DNA of 64,000 nucleotides from JAWKUK01 sp041398605 (GTDB lineage: Bacteria; Planctomycetota; UBA1135; GCA-002686595). Made by a program: the position numbers and the translations under genes. Location of the stretch: positions 4,608-68,607 of the forward strand of contig JAWKUK010000030.1 of NCBI GenBank assembly GCA_041398605.1, read 5' to 3'. Shown here in pieces: positions 52,501 to 60,606 of the stretch. The first letter of the stretch is position 1; the number at the start of each line of letters is the position of its first letter. The notes beneath the pieces were generated by a model. It searched no databases and had not been told where the DNA came from. It saw nothing but the letters and a program-made list of their open reading frames with translations.

Positions 52501-52720
52501 GCGCGGCGCGTCGGGCGCCCGTATCGCACGCTCGTGCAGGGAATGGGGCTGGCCTGCGCCTTCCGGACCCTCGATCAGTGTGCATCGAGGAGGGGTCGGG
52601 ACCCCCGTCCCGGTCGCCGCGTCACAACGGCGACGGGCAAGGGCACGCTGGTCTCTGGCAGCGTGGTCCTCGAAGCGATTCGCCGCTGCGCCGCGGCGCT
52701 GCGGTTGCGGCCCGCAGTAG
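49586..52720 (+). CDS. secreted metzincin metalloprotease with dockerin-like and beta-helix regions
   Basis: Start ATG 49586 behind a GGAGG site; the signal is MTAAHRLATSLAAALLVSAA. The catalytic domain is of reprolysin type: HELGHNLGCDHD with the first zinc His at residue 288, followed by a Met-turn-like ALAAPGEQPIM. Then comes a calcium-binding segment, DCNGNGRDDRVDILSGVSRD with DEDGDGVPDECE, as in thrombospondin type 3/dockerin units. A right-handed beta-helix follows (GGGAVRVQNGALTLRDCRIV, NTASQSGGGLHAWQTTVDVR). Similarity ends near 52270 at VADTGVGPAPVVDRG, where this family normally stops after GAYER; a run of five G (52275-52279) suggests a frameshift, so the last 145 codons are probably spurious. 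It is likely an extracellular protease; the substrate is unknown. Confidence 0.8.
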   Translation: MTAAHRLATSLAAALLVSAAHAAPQVGPRADDDLQPGQRFELPLGPSAALPAVVDRRELRASGWTLSGRLAGRVQGEFVLVREVGELAGYVHVYGLGELILVEGAEGLVARRCASPPLSCAALPFPSAASAAALGATPIGSAAPASPTAPPRCDDGTVIDLLVLYSPAAASQPNSAGVAFPVFVQLAAGVANQAFTSSETYTSVRVVATVAIGYSEAGVPFLDHLARLSDPYDGHLDAAHVLRDQYRADLVTLFLYVPGQGGAGWFPYGPESGFSINSVTSGVGTLTHELGHNLGCDHDVASVIASGVDPRKRPLHHAFGHRFQAGGATYTTLMALAAPGEQPIMRFSNPEHSHLGVPLGVAPGAAQPAANAYAVRAYSRDVASYRDDGFADCNGNGRDDRVDILSGVSRDEDGDGVPDECESVLYVDASSPGGNGASWASAWPDLKGALWTASQPCSAVGEIWVAEGTYRPDRGTLDRELSFDLGRGSALVFGGFDGSETQRSQRDPSAHVARLSGDLAGDDTPSFGARGDNAYHVARVDFGSHVLDGLELRGGNGDAPFPHDGGGAVRVQNGALTLRDCRIVDNQGSRGGALQVYFSTPYVRVERSLVAGNRGLSEGGGLATYAAADVALVDCDVRDNTAPAGGAALLWESQARVAGCTLEHNHATGGDGGALWLLSALPVRVEGCTFADNTASQSGGGLHAWQTTVDVRRTLFRSNVAQDSGGAVHAGLGTLAMTSCASLGDSAGIEGGGVWAFGTLELVLANLTVMDATPQAVYCWGAAGRIDNSILWDSGASPLFVGGGLGVPVAHCIVQGGYPGAANLALAPQLASSRGPDGVPGSGDEDLTPGPGSPCIDSGDNGALPAHALRDLVSAPRRRDDPQVADTGVGPAPVVDRGRGSGDSPRGDSRTVHGCTGATPRARAPRCTCARTQAAPGGEARSAIASRSTSAREASAPCSTAPLSAREDLAGERGASGARIARSCREWGWPAPSGPSISVHRGGVGTPVPVAASQRRRARARWSLAAWSSKRFAAAPRRCGCGPQ

Positions 52721-52868
52721 CTCGTGGCCACGGATCGCGCAGCGCCGGTCCTCGCGGCGCTTGGGACGGGCACCGCGCTCGGCACACGGCAGTCGCTCGG
52801 ACGTGGACATGCAGCCCAAGAGCAGCGCGGCGGCTCCAGGCCATTCTCCGCGGGAGTTCACGCCGAGG

Positions 52869-53141
52869 TCAGCGTGCCCAGAACCCCTCGTCGTAGATGT
52901 GCAGCCCTTTCCGGAAGTTGACGGTCTCGGGCCCCGGCTCGCCGTGGATGTAGTCCCGCAGGCCCTCGAACGCGCGCGCCGCTGCGGCGTCGCCGGCGAG
53001 GGCCCGGCGCCGCATCTCGCGCACCTCGGTGTGGACGACTCCCTGCAGCTCGTCGTAACCCGCCGTGTTCACGAACAGGCCGCCGACGACCGCGCCGAGC
53101 AGGAGGGAGCCCGTACAGAGAAGGACGCTGCGGAGTCTCAT
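52869..53141 (-). CDS. small membrane-anchored protein (90 aa)
   Basis: ATG 53141 starts MRLRSVLLCTGSLLLGAVVG, an N-terminal anchor or uncleaved signal. A charged helix (VVHTEVREMRRRALAGDAAA) and a conserved-looking tail NFRKGLHIYDEGFWAR follow. No family is recognised. It has good codon quality compared with the antisense frames. It stands between the protease tail and the ISL3-like scrap. Confidence 0.5.
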   Translation of the reverse strand: MRLRSVLLCTGSLLLGAVVGGLFVNTAGYDELQGVVHTEVREMRRRALAGDAAAARAFEGLRDYIHGEPGPETVNFRKGLHIYDEGFWAR

Positions 53142-53193
53142 CTCGAAAGACTACGCAACGACCATCGACTTCTTCCACAGAAGGTCGGGCCTC

Positions 53194-53337
53194 TGCCCTG
53201 GACCACTGGATCGTGACCCCGACGGCATCGTCGCCGATGTGCGACCGCAATGGCAAGCGCCGCGATGCTCGCTGTGCGGTTGCAAGTGCCGCAGGATCCA
53301 TGTGGCACTGTCCGCTCCGGTGGACTGGTCAGGGTCA
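53194..53337 (+). other. 144-bp element with IS-like ends; ISL3-like peptide
   Basis: The ends are partly complementary: TGCCCTGGACCACTGG at 53194 and, on the minus strand, TGACCCTGACCAGTCC from 53337. The plus strand reads GIVADVRPQWQAPRCSLCGC then KCRRIH, resembling the N-terminal zinc-finger region of ISL3 transposases. It could be a transposase scrap or a small non-autonomous element. Confidence 0.35.
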
Positions 53338-53385
53338 CACATACCCGCACGGTGCATGGTGGCAAGCCCGTGGCCGGTTCCGGCT

Positions 53386-54876
53386 CTAGTGAAGAACTCC
53401 CTCATGATATATGCCGCTCACTTCATAGGTGTGCTGACCTTCTTTCCAATAATAGGCGCTGCTCGCCACAAGCTCTTCGGGCCCCACAAACCCAAACTCC
53501 GCTTTGGGCCTCAACGCGCTACCCGATCCGGCGTAGGAGCACGACAAGAGATCCCACCCGCGTCCTTTCGTCGCGACACCGCCGTGGACCCAATAGACCA
53601 CTCCCGGACGCCCCAAAGCTGCAGGTAAACCGTAGCGCGCGACTGGATGGACCCCACGATGATTTATCTCATAGAATATCACTGGTCCCCCGAACGACCG
53701 GTTCAACGCCACCACATCCGAAGCGACTCCATCCGGGTTGGGGCGCCGGTCAAGTGTTGCAATCGAACAGGGGATGGCAGCGAGTGGTGCGGTACCCATT
53801 AGCGCGCAGTCGTCACCCGCACCCAGTTTCGCCCCGAACACGACCACGTCGCCACGCGGCCGTCGTCCTACACCAAAGAGGGTTATGTCTTGGTCTGCTC
53901 GCTCATCCTCTGTATCGCCTAGTCGCGCCCCATCGCCCGCCAACGCCACGCCAACAAAAGGGGAGACGGGCGCTAATGGCAGAGACCAGCCCCGCAACGG
54001 CAACTTCGCATCTATAGCGCCCAATGCCAGCTTTGATTCATATCCGATAGCAAAGAGAGGCGCATCGACTTGATGCACTGATGCGCACCACGCAAAATAC
54101 ACCTTCTCGGCCCCCTCGGATCCAACATCGAGCTTGAGATCTGCGCGCAGGTCCCAACGGGCCACGATCGCCGCCTCGACGCCCGGTTGAAGGTGGGAAA
54201 CAATTAGCTGTGCCCCAACGTCTCCTTGCTGGCGTCGCACGACCGCCAAGTATATGTCGGCGCCAGCGACCAATGGCCGCATCAATCTATCGCCAGATGC
54301 TACACAATAAGAAATCCGTTCAAAATCAACCCGCAAGCCTTCAAGTGCCGCAATTCCAGAGCCAGCCGTCGAGTCCAACAAGCGTACAACGCATAGGGCG
54401 GACTCCCCGATCAAAGCGCCAACACCGACCGACCCCGGACAATCGATCTGGACGTTACGCCACAGATCCTTCCCAAAAGAGTCGAGTGTTCCACCGGCCT
54501 CCACACCGCGCGTTCGGGACAACGCCGCCACGGCCCAACCGCGCTCGGCATCATGCACCAAGAGCACAGTCCGGGCGCCAGGGACCGAAAGCGCCAGGGG
54601 CGCCCCAATCGGCTGAATCTCCCAGGGGGAATCCATCGGACGCACGGCTAACTCTTGCCAGCCATTCGCTACAGCCTCAATGTTCGGTGCAACGTCTTGG
54701 ACCGACGTGGTGAAAATGCCAGAGAAGCTGAGTGCCCAGGCTGTGCATTGGAGGATCAACCAAGCCCCCCGCCCCAAGCTGCGAAGCCTCGCAGCGCAGG
54801 CAGAGGTGACTCTGTATCGGACCGCGCAACCACGGTCATGAGACGTATGAGGCGAGCGTTGCATAGTCGGATTCAT
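53386..54876 (-). CDS. AT-richer gene of unknown function with signal or anchor segment
   Basis: A 496-residue protein from ATG 54876 (MNPTMQRSPHTSHDRG; ATG 54864 also possible). A hydrophobic segment, AWILQ-like LILQCTAWALSFSGIFTTSV, near residues 38-58 suggests export. The rest is beta-rich with many short aliphatic strands, for example VPGARTVLLVHDAERGWAVA, VGVALAGDGARLGD and PVIFYEINHRGVHPVARYG. No domain is recognised; a propeller is possible. The DNA has clearly more A and T than its neighbours. The 200-bp repeat (copy 2) lies just upstream. It is a likely horizontal acquisition. Confidence 0.6.
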   Translation of the reverse strand: MNPTMQRSPHTSHDRGCAVRYRVTSACAARLRSLGRGAWLILQCTAWALSFSGIFTTSVQDVAPNIEAVANGWQELAVRPMDSPWEIQPIGAPLALSVPGARTVLLVHDAERGWAVAALSRTRGVEAGGTLDSFGKDLWRNVQIDCPGSVGVGALIGESALCVVRLLDSTAGSGIAALEGLRVDFERISYCVASGDRLMRPLVAGADIYLAVVRRQQGDVGAQLIVSHLQPGVEAAIVARWDLRADLKLDVGSEGAEKVYFAWCASVHQVDAPLFAIGYESKLALGAIDAKLPLRGWSLPLAPVSPFVGVALAGDGARLGDTEDERADQDITLFGVGRRPRGDVVVFGAKLGAGDDCALMGTAPLAAIPCSIATLDRRPNPDGVASDVVALNRSFGGPVIFYEINHRGVHPVARYGLPAALGRPGVVYWVHGGVATKGRGWDLLSCSYAGSGSALRPKAEFGFVGPEELVASSAYYWKEGQHTYEVSGIYHEGVLH

Positions 54877-54898
54877 TTGCCGCGCATATTGTAGGTCC

Positions 54899-55088
54899 TC
54901 CTCACGCTTTCGGGACGAGTCTCTCCGCGCGATCAAGCTGGAATCAGCGAATGGGGCCCCTGCGCGAGGTTTCAGGGTCCGGGCATGAGTGCACCTGGAG
55001 CCAGCGGGATGCCGTGGGTGTCTTACGGCTTCGGCCCCAGCCGAAGCGCTCCACGACTCAATCCCTACCATGGTTGACCACCTCACCT
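54899..55088 (-). repeat. dispersed 190-bp repeat, copy 2
   Basis: On the minus strand this matches copy 1 (8511-8710) over its full length with small gaps. The end carrying agcgt.agga faces the AT-richer gene at 54876, just as the same end of copy 1 faces the ATPase gene. Beyond its other end the sequence continues to an IS3-like terminus at 55133. Confidence 0.75.
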
Positions 55089-55107
55089 GTGATTCCCGCA
55101 CATACAC

Positions 55108-55133
55108 GGTGTCCACTGGACTGGACAAGGTCA
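55108..55133 (-). other. IS3-type terminal sequence
   Basis: The minus strand from 55133 reads TGACCTTGTCCAGTCCAGTG then GACACC, closely like the left end of the IS3 in this window (TGACCTTGCCCGGGCAG...GGACACC). No transposase follows. It may be the outer edge of the element that carried the repeat and the AT-richer gene. Confidence 0.4.
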
Positions 55134-55188
55134 GCGCGGGGTCAACTGGCGGCGGACGCGGATCGTTCCATCTAGAATTCCGCGCGTC

Positions 55189-55659
55189 ATGAGCGAGTCA
55201 CCCCTCCCCCAGCCCGACTGTCCCACCGTCGCGCGCGTCACCGGCAACGTGCCGATGGTGCATGTCGTCGACGTCGATGCGGCGAGCCGCTTTTATGCGC
55301 TGCTCGGCTTCGCGTGCGAGAGCCGCTTCTCGGCGGCTGACGGGACGGCCAACTGGTGCGCGCTCGCGTCGGGCGGCGCGCGGCTCTTCCTCAGCCGCGC
55401 CTCGGGGCCCGTGGCCGCCGAGCAGCAGGCAGTGCTGCTCTACATGTACTCGCCGGACGTGCGCGCGCTGCGCGCGCACCTGCTCGCGCGCGGCGTCATC
55501 GACGGGGGCGCGACGCCAGGCGAAGGCGCGCGAGCGGCGGACTGGCCGTCATCACGACCCGTAGTGTTCGACGTCGAGCCGCGCTTCTACATGCCCCAAG
55601 GCGAGCTGCGGCTGCACGACCCAGATGGCTACGTCGTGCTCGTGGGCCAGCTCGGCTGA
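55189..55659 (+). CDS. VOC-superfamily (glyoxalase-like) protein
   Basis: A 156-residue single-unit VOC protein: GNVPMVHVVDVDAASRFYAL, LLGFACESRFSAADG, ARLFLSRASGPVAAEQQAVL then LYMYSPDVRALRAHLLARGV, and the C-terminal LRLHDPDGYVVLVGQLG. The pattern (V.DV..A..FY..LGF, late DPDGY) matches glyoxalase/bleomycin-resistance/dioxygenase folds, which bind a metal between beta-alpha-beta-beta-beta units. The substrate is unknown; many such proteins are dioxygenases, epimerases or binding proteins. It is cytoplasmic. Start ATG 55189 has no strong ribosome site. Confidence 0.85.
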   Translation: MSESPLPQPDCPTVARVTGNVPMVHVVDVDAASRFYALLGFACESRFSAADGTANWCALASGGARLFLSRASGPVAAEQQAVLLYMYSPDVRALRAHLLARGVIDGGATPGEGARAADWPSSRPVVFDVEPRFYMPQGELRLHDPDGYVVLVGQLG

Positions 55660-55775
55660 AGCTGGGCGAGGGCGCGCCGGCCCAACGACACGACCCGGGG
55701 ATGCAACCCGGCGCGCGACGCCCGGGCGGAGGCCATGGACCCCGCACCGCGCGTAGCTGCGCTCACCTACGCGGC

Positions 55776-56477
55776 ATGGAAACGCGGATCTCCCGGCAAG
55801 ACATCGGGCGCGGCATCGCTCAGCCACACCTGCGGCTCGGCACGCTCAGCGCGGCCGTCGAGCAGCTCGCCGCGCCGGCGCCCGCGCCTGGTTCGGCCAG
55901 CCTCACGTTGCTCCTCTCGCCCTCGTCGAACGTCGATGACAGGGCGCTTCAGGGGAATGCGTTGTGGCTCGTCAGACTCGTCGGCGGGGACGCCATGCAG
56001 ATGCCCATGCGGAGGGTCCGGCTCGCAGACGGCCGCCTTGGATTCGGGCGTTTGCCTGCTGGCGCGTACGAGGTGATCGCCACGCCCTACGGCGTCGTGG
56101 CGGGGAGTCGCCAGGAGGGCCTGGATGCGCGCGCCACCTTCACTGCGGAGGAGCATGACTCGTTGACCTTGCCCGTTCCGGTACGCGCTTGCGGGACTCT
56201 CTGCATCACCGCGCGCTCGCCTCCGGGGCGACGCTTGGAGGCGCGTGTGGCAGCGCTAGGGGCGGACGGCGGATCTCGCTCTCTGCGATTCGAGTGGGTC
56301 GGGGCTGGCCATGGTCCTCTCACCCACGCCACCGCCCACTCGATCATCGCCCCGCCACTCCCCCCGGGCCCGACGACGCTGCGGTTCACCTGCGAAGGCT
56401 ACGCACAGAGAGGCGTCGAAGTCGTCGTCCTCGAAGGTGAGGTCACAGACCTCGATGTGATTCTGCTGGCGCAGTGA
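55776..56477 (+). CDS. unknown protein with carboxypeptidase-regulatory-like beta domain
   Basis: A 233-residue protein from ATG 55776 (METRISRQDIGRGIAQPHLR). It has alternating strands such as LGFGRLPAGAYEVIATPYGV and TTLRFTCEGYAQRGVEVVVL, ending EGEVTDLDVILLAQ; the phrase LPAGAYEV is common in carboxypeptidase-regulatory-like/Cna-B-type folds. No signal peptide is seen, so it may have lost its N-terminus. The open frame continues upstream to 55356 antisense to the VOC gene, which is rejected. Confidence 0.45.
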   Translation: METRISRQDIGRGIAQPHLRLGTLSAAVEQLAAPAPAPGSASLTLLLSPSSNVDDRALQGNALWLVRLVGGDAMQMPMRRVRLADGRLGFGRLPAGAYEVIATPYGVVAGSRQEGLDARATFTAEEHDSLTLPVPVRACGTLCITARSPPGRRLEARVAALGADGGSRSLRFEWVGAGHGPLTHATAHSIIAPPLPPGPTTLRFTCEGYAQRGVEVVVLEGEVTDLDVILLAQ

Positions 56478-57060
56478 TCGAATCGCAGCACGCAGACGCT
56501 GCACGAACATCGCAGCGTTGGCGGAAGCGACCAGAAGATCCCACTGCGATGGGCAGAGCCACCTGCATGGTCAGGCACGGAATCGCAGGTACCAGCACAG
56601 CGCTAGTGCCGTTCGAAGGCGAATTGGACCGCGACTCTGCGTTCGGATCCTGCGAGCGCGCCTTCAGCATTTGGACAGGCTCGGTCGTCGCGGAGCGTAA
56701 GGCTCGCGACTCTCCAGGGGCGATGTCTGCGTGTCAGTCGAGGCGCCTCGACAAGGGAGAGGGACACTTCGTCGACCGTGTTCGGATCCGCACGACTGGT
56801 GCGTCACGAAGCGCTCGTGTGACTGGGGCCTCTCGGCGGTGTGCGACGTTGAAGGTCCTCTTCGGCGGACCTGGGTCGATCGAGCTCGCCGAAGTGCACA
56901 AACTCGATGCGGACGCTGCGGGATCCTGGGCGAGCCAGGCGATCGCCGCGGGACACGGGCCTCGCCAGGACCTGTTCGGTTTCCTGTCCGGGACCGGCAT
57001 GACCGAGCCCGGCCTCCTGCGGCCCCCACTGAGCCTCGGCGGGTTCCAGCAGGTCCGGCT

Positions 57061-58252
57061 CTTCCGTCCGTGCGCGGTGCGGAAGTCGGATACCTCGCGA
57101 CCTCCAACGGAGGCTTCAGTAACAGCGCGTGGGCCGACGATGACCTCGTCGCCGCGCCGGGTGACGCCTTCGGCCAAGTCGGCCAGACTTGGGCCTTCAT
57201 TGACGGGATCCATCTCGCAGGGGACGGCGAGACGTAACCTCATCGGCCGCTACCTTGAAGCCGGCACGCTGCGCGACGTCGTCGTCGAGTACCCGGGCGC
57301 CAACGTCGTCATCGGATACGGAGCTGCGGCGCCTGGGCTCCAGCTCCCGGTCGACACTATCCGGTCGTTCGATACGAGCCCCGATGGCCAGTCCTGGATC
57401 GCGACGGTGACCGAACAGCCTGCGCCAGGAACCCAGCCGCGGTGCGAGGTGGTGGTCGACGGCGCGCTGGACACGACCTCCGGCTACCAGCGCATCGTCG
57501 TGCGCAATGGGCGTCTGATCGGCGCGTTCGCGCTCACGGAGGGCGGCCTGCTCGACGCCTTCGCCGACGGCTCCGTCCTCACCGGGACGGCCGCCGCGGG
57601 CGGGATTGCCATGGAGCTGGAGGGCGAACCGCTCGGCCGACCCGGCGCATGGATCGTCGACGTCGACGGTGACGGTGACGCGGATGCTGGCTGGAGGATC
57701 TCCACAGGCGCTCCGTTCGACGGGAGCCCCGGCGCCTTCGCCGCGGACGGTCGCGTCGTCGTCGCGGCGACGCTGATCGCACCGGACCAGTCGACCCACC
57801 GAGTGGTCGTCGAGGCGGGCCTCGCTCTGCCGAAGTCCGTGGTCTGTGAGGGCATGCCCAGCTCGCTCGGCGCTCCGGTCGGCTTGCGTCTCGTGGGCAG
57901 CGACCTCGCTGTCTTGAACGACCTCTCGCTGGCGATCTCTGACCTGCCGCCGCTCTCGTTCGCGATGCCGCTCGCCTCGACGTCGACGGGCTTCATGCCA
58001 GGGCTCGGGGGTGGGGCGGGAACGCTCTGCCTCGGTGGCTCCATCGGTCGCGGCATCGCCTTCGTGCAAGGTGCGCCAAACGAAGGCATTGTCAGCGTGC
58101 GCCTCTACCCGAGTTCCCTTCCGCAGCCGACGGGTGCGGTGAGCGCCGCCGTGGGTGAGACCTGGCACTTCCAGGTCTGGTACCGCGACCAGCTTGGTCC
58201 CGGCGTCGTGACCTCGAATCTGTCTGACGCGATCTCGGTGACCTTCCGCTGA
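57061..58252 (+). pseudogene. secreted protein with recurrent C-terminal domain, frameshifted and 5'-truncated
   Basis: The first frame supplies AEVGYLATSNGGFSNSAWAD, DDLVAAPGDAFGQVGQTWAF and IDGIHLAGDGET, then meets a stop. A one-base change near 57232 moves into the frame RNLIGRYLEAGTLRDVVVEY, which stays open to the end. The middle has VDVDGDGDADAGWRI, a calcium-loop-like segment, and the C-terminus is the recurrent domain (AGTLCLGGSIGRGIAF, TWHFQVWYRDQLG, SNLSDAISVTFR). No signal peptide is found upstream (56474-57060 is noise), so the gene is probably broken at its 5' end too. It is followed by a strong hairpin. Confidence 0.65.
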
Positions 58253-58263
58253 GGTCGTGGACG

Positions 58264-58310
58264 CGCCGCCGACCGTCAGCGAGCCCTGCGCTCGGTGACA
58301 GTCGGCGGCG
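58264..58310 (+). terminator. strong hairpin after the frameshifted secreted-protein gene
   Basis: The arms cgccgccgaccgtcagcgag and ctcggtgacagtcggcggcg pair over about 21 bp with two mismatches around a 5-base loop, 12 bp after the stop at 58252, and are followed by ttcgttcgg. It fits a transcription terminator without a long U tract, as usual at this G+C content. Confidence 0.6.
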
Positions 58311-58472
58311 TTCGTTCGGAGCCACTGAGCTCGCCCCCTGTTGCGTCGGCGGCGTGATCGAGCGAGCGCTCATTCGGGGACACGTCATCGATCTCCTCCC
58401 CACGATGCCCGCCGCCACGCGATGATGTTCAGGCGGGTGTGACCCCCGCTCCTCGACCGGCTACCTCCTCAC

Positions 58473-59561
58473 ATGAAGCTCATCCGCACCCTCGCGTTCG
58501 CTGCGCTCTCCTGCGTGCCCCTCGCTGCACAGCAGGTCGCCGAATGGAACGCCGCGTCGAGAGCGCTCCCCGGTGAAGTGTCGCCTGCGTACGGTCTCTA
58601 CCAGTCTGCGCCCTGCGGGTCGCCGACGACGCTCCTGGCGAACGACGCGCTGACCATCGACACGTCCGCCTGTCTCGGGCAGATCCAGTCCTACCAGTAC
58701 GTCCGCTCGCCCGCGACCTCCGTCGCCTACCCGAGCGTGATGTGGGCCGAGGCTCGCGTCCGGCTGCACCCGTCCGTGACGGGCCCGTCTCCGGCCTGGG
58801 GAGTCACGCTCTCGCTGTATCCCGGGCCGGCTTGCCCTTACTCGCTGACCATTCGGGAAGGCGCAGTGTCCCTCTTCACATTCGGCGCCGGCGTCCTCGG
58901 GTCGGTCCCTGCCGACACGACGTCCTCGCCGCGGACCTGGCGAGTCGAGCTGGACACGGTCGCGGCCGAAGTGCGCGTGAGCCTCGACGGGCAGGTCGTC
59001 CTGGCGGTGCCGCCTGTTACGGGCGCCGTCTGCTCCTTCGCGCCAGGCTTCTTCGGTGGCGTGTACTTCGGCGACCTGAGCGGGGGTTCGGCCGCTATCG
59101 CCGATTGGCACTCCGTGCGCCACAACCTCGGCGTCCCGGAGCTGCAGTTCTGTACTCTCCCGGCGCTCAACTCGGCTGGGCGCCGCGCATCGCTCCAGAC
59201 GTCGGGCTCGCTGTCGGTGGCGCAGAACGACTTTAGGTTGACCGTGGTGGACGCTCCGCCAAACTCGTTCGGTTACCTGCTGTGCAGTCGCCTGCGGAAC
59301 GTCGCGCCGGTCGCAGCGGCGGGCCAAGGCCTCGTGTGCCTCGCCGCTCCGGTCGGCCGCATCAATCGGTCCGGTGAGGTCTTGACCACGAATACGGCCG
59401 GGACGGCGACGCTCCCCCTCGACCTGACGAGCATGCCCCAACCCAGTGGCGCCGTGCCGGCCATGCAAGGGGAGCACTGGAGCTTCCAGTTCTGGTATCG
59501 CGACGCGAACCCAGGTCCGACGTCGAACTTGTCGAGCGGCCTCCAGGTCCACTTCGAGTAG
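58473..59561 (+). CDS. secreted protein with LamG-like front and recurrent C-terminal domain
   Basis: A 362-residue protein with signal MKLIRTLAFAALSCVPLAAQ. Residues 20-220 are a beta-sandwich-like unit (VMWAEARVRLHPSVTGPSPA, WRVELDTVAAEVRVSLDGQV, GGVYFGDLSGGSAAIADWHS). The rest is the recurrent domain: FCTLPALNSAGRRASLQT, GQGLVCLAAPVGRINRSG, HWSFQFWYRDANPGP, SNLSSGLQVHFE. Same plan as 43781-44890; the two are clearly related but well diverged. The first cysteine box has LVCLAAPVGR where most copies have LCLGG.IGR. A 14-bp palindrome follows at 59567. Confidence 0.82.
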   Translation: MKLIRTLAFAALSCVPLAAQQVAEWNAASRALPGEVSPAYGLYQSAPCGSPTTLLANDALTIDTSACLGQIQSYQYVRSPATSVAYPSVMWAEARVRLHPSVTGPSPAWGVTLSLYPGPACPYSLTIREGAVSLFTFGAGVLGSVPADTTSSPRTWRVELDTVAAEVRVSLDGQVVLAVPPVTGAVCSFAPGFFGGVYFGDLSGGSAAIADWHSVRHNLGVPELQFCTLPALNSAGRRASLQTSGSLSVAQNDFRLTVVDAPPNSFGYLLCSRLRNVAPVAAAGQGLVCLAAPVGRINRSGEVLTTNTAGTATLPLDLTSMPQPSGAVPAMQGEHWSFQFWYRDANPGPTSNLSSGLQVHFE

Positions 59562-59698
59562 AGCGCGCGCCGATCGGCGCTTCCTCCTGCGCCTCAATCT
59601 GCACCCAAATCAAAACCGTCCTTCGAACCCCACCAGGACGGCGGCGACTGTCGCAGCCCCCCACCGGCGACAGCAGGCTTCGGAGAGTGCCGACGCTC

Positions 59699-59836
59699 GT
59701 TGGACCGGAGGGCGTGGCGGCGAAGCGCGAAGCGCTGGAGCAGTTGATTCGCTACATGGCACGCCCTCCCTTGGCCCAGGGCCGCCGCATGTTGCGCGAG
59801 GACAGCAAGCCGCTCTTTCACCTTCGCCGCGGGGTC
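59699..59836 (+). pseudogene. IS91-type transposase internal fragment
   Basis: The frame reads KREALEQLIRYMARPPLAQG, then RRMLREDSKPLFHLRRG. This matches the segment of IS91 transposases with the RALERLCRYVARPPLA...L...G...LRL pattern, upstream of the C-terminal tail found at 1064 and 10620. Only about 45 residues remain. Confidence 0.55.
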
Positions 59837-60219
59837 CCCGTCCGTACGCCCCACCGGGGCGTTCGGATCCCGCTGCGCGGGGCCGACGTTGACCGTCCTC
59901 ATGCCCGGGAACACTCATTGACGTGCCATGACCGCTCGGCACCTGCGTCGCCGCTGCGAGACCACATCGAGCTGCGTCCGGGCTTCGACCCGACGGCGTG
60001 TGTCGTCGACTCGCTCGGAGCCCCTGTGGCGATGGCAAAGGTCGCCTTCACACGCGGCGAAGTGCACGGAAACGATCTACCGGGTCCCGTTCCGCTCGTC
60101 ACCGAGAGGAACGGCGAGCGCCGCACCAGCCCAGAGGCCAAGCCCCTCGCGACCAACGAAGCACCGGTGCGCTTTGTCCTTCCGCCTTTCGCCTTGGGAC
60201 GCTGGCCGTGCGCGCCTCG

Positions 60220-60485
60220 AGGGGCCCTTCGTGCGGATCGCCAGCGTCATCAACCTCGGTCCCGATAGTGCCAGGTTGAAAGCCGCCCAAGCAGACGGTG
60301 CCGTCGACGTCGATCTCGAGCCCGTAGGCGAGCGCACCGAAGCCGTGCGGGCCGAGGTTGCTGGTGAGTCCGGAGACAGGGTCGTACATCTCGAGGTCAC
60401 CGAGCGCGGTCGTCAGCAGGAACTTGCCGTCGAGGGTCGTCGCGCGCCATTCCGACTGGGCGGGCATCGCCGAACCGATCGCCAA
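60220..60485 (-). pseudogene. propeller-like protein fragment
   Basis: The minus strand reads SEWRATTLDGKFLLTTALGD, LEMYDPVSGLTSNLGPHGFG and ALAYGLEIDVDGTVCLGGFQ. The phrase order suggests one or two beta-propeller blades. It starts near an ATG (MAIGSAMPAQ) just beyond the 8-bp repeat and fades before 60220. No full gene is left. Confidence 0.35.
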
Positions 60486-60542
60486 ATTTCCCGCGATTCT
60501 GCGGCGTCGTCGGCGAGCCGTCGCGCCGCATCGGCGACCCGA

Positions 60543-60606
60543 CGACCCGGCGACCTGGCGACCTGGCGACCTGGCGACCCGGCGACCTGGCGACCCGGCG
60601 ACCTGG
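60543..60606. repeat. 8-bp tandem repeat, eight units
   Basis: Eight perfect-length units of cgacctgg or cgacccgg lie head to tail. The unit is not a multiple of three, so any coding use would shift frame along the array; it sits in degraded DNA. Confidence 0.95.

Noticed and set aside
56474..57060. Coding start of the secreted protein at 56474
   Set aside because: The first 195 codons lack a signal peptide and strand pattern, and the true upstream part reads in a different frame from about 57061.
60543..60606. CRISPR array at the 8-bp repeat
   Set aside because: Units are contiguous octamers without spacers, and no cas gene is present.
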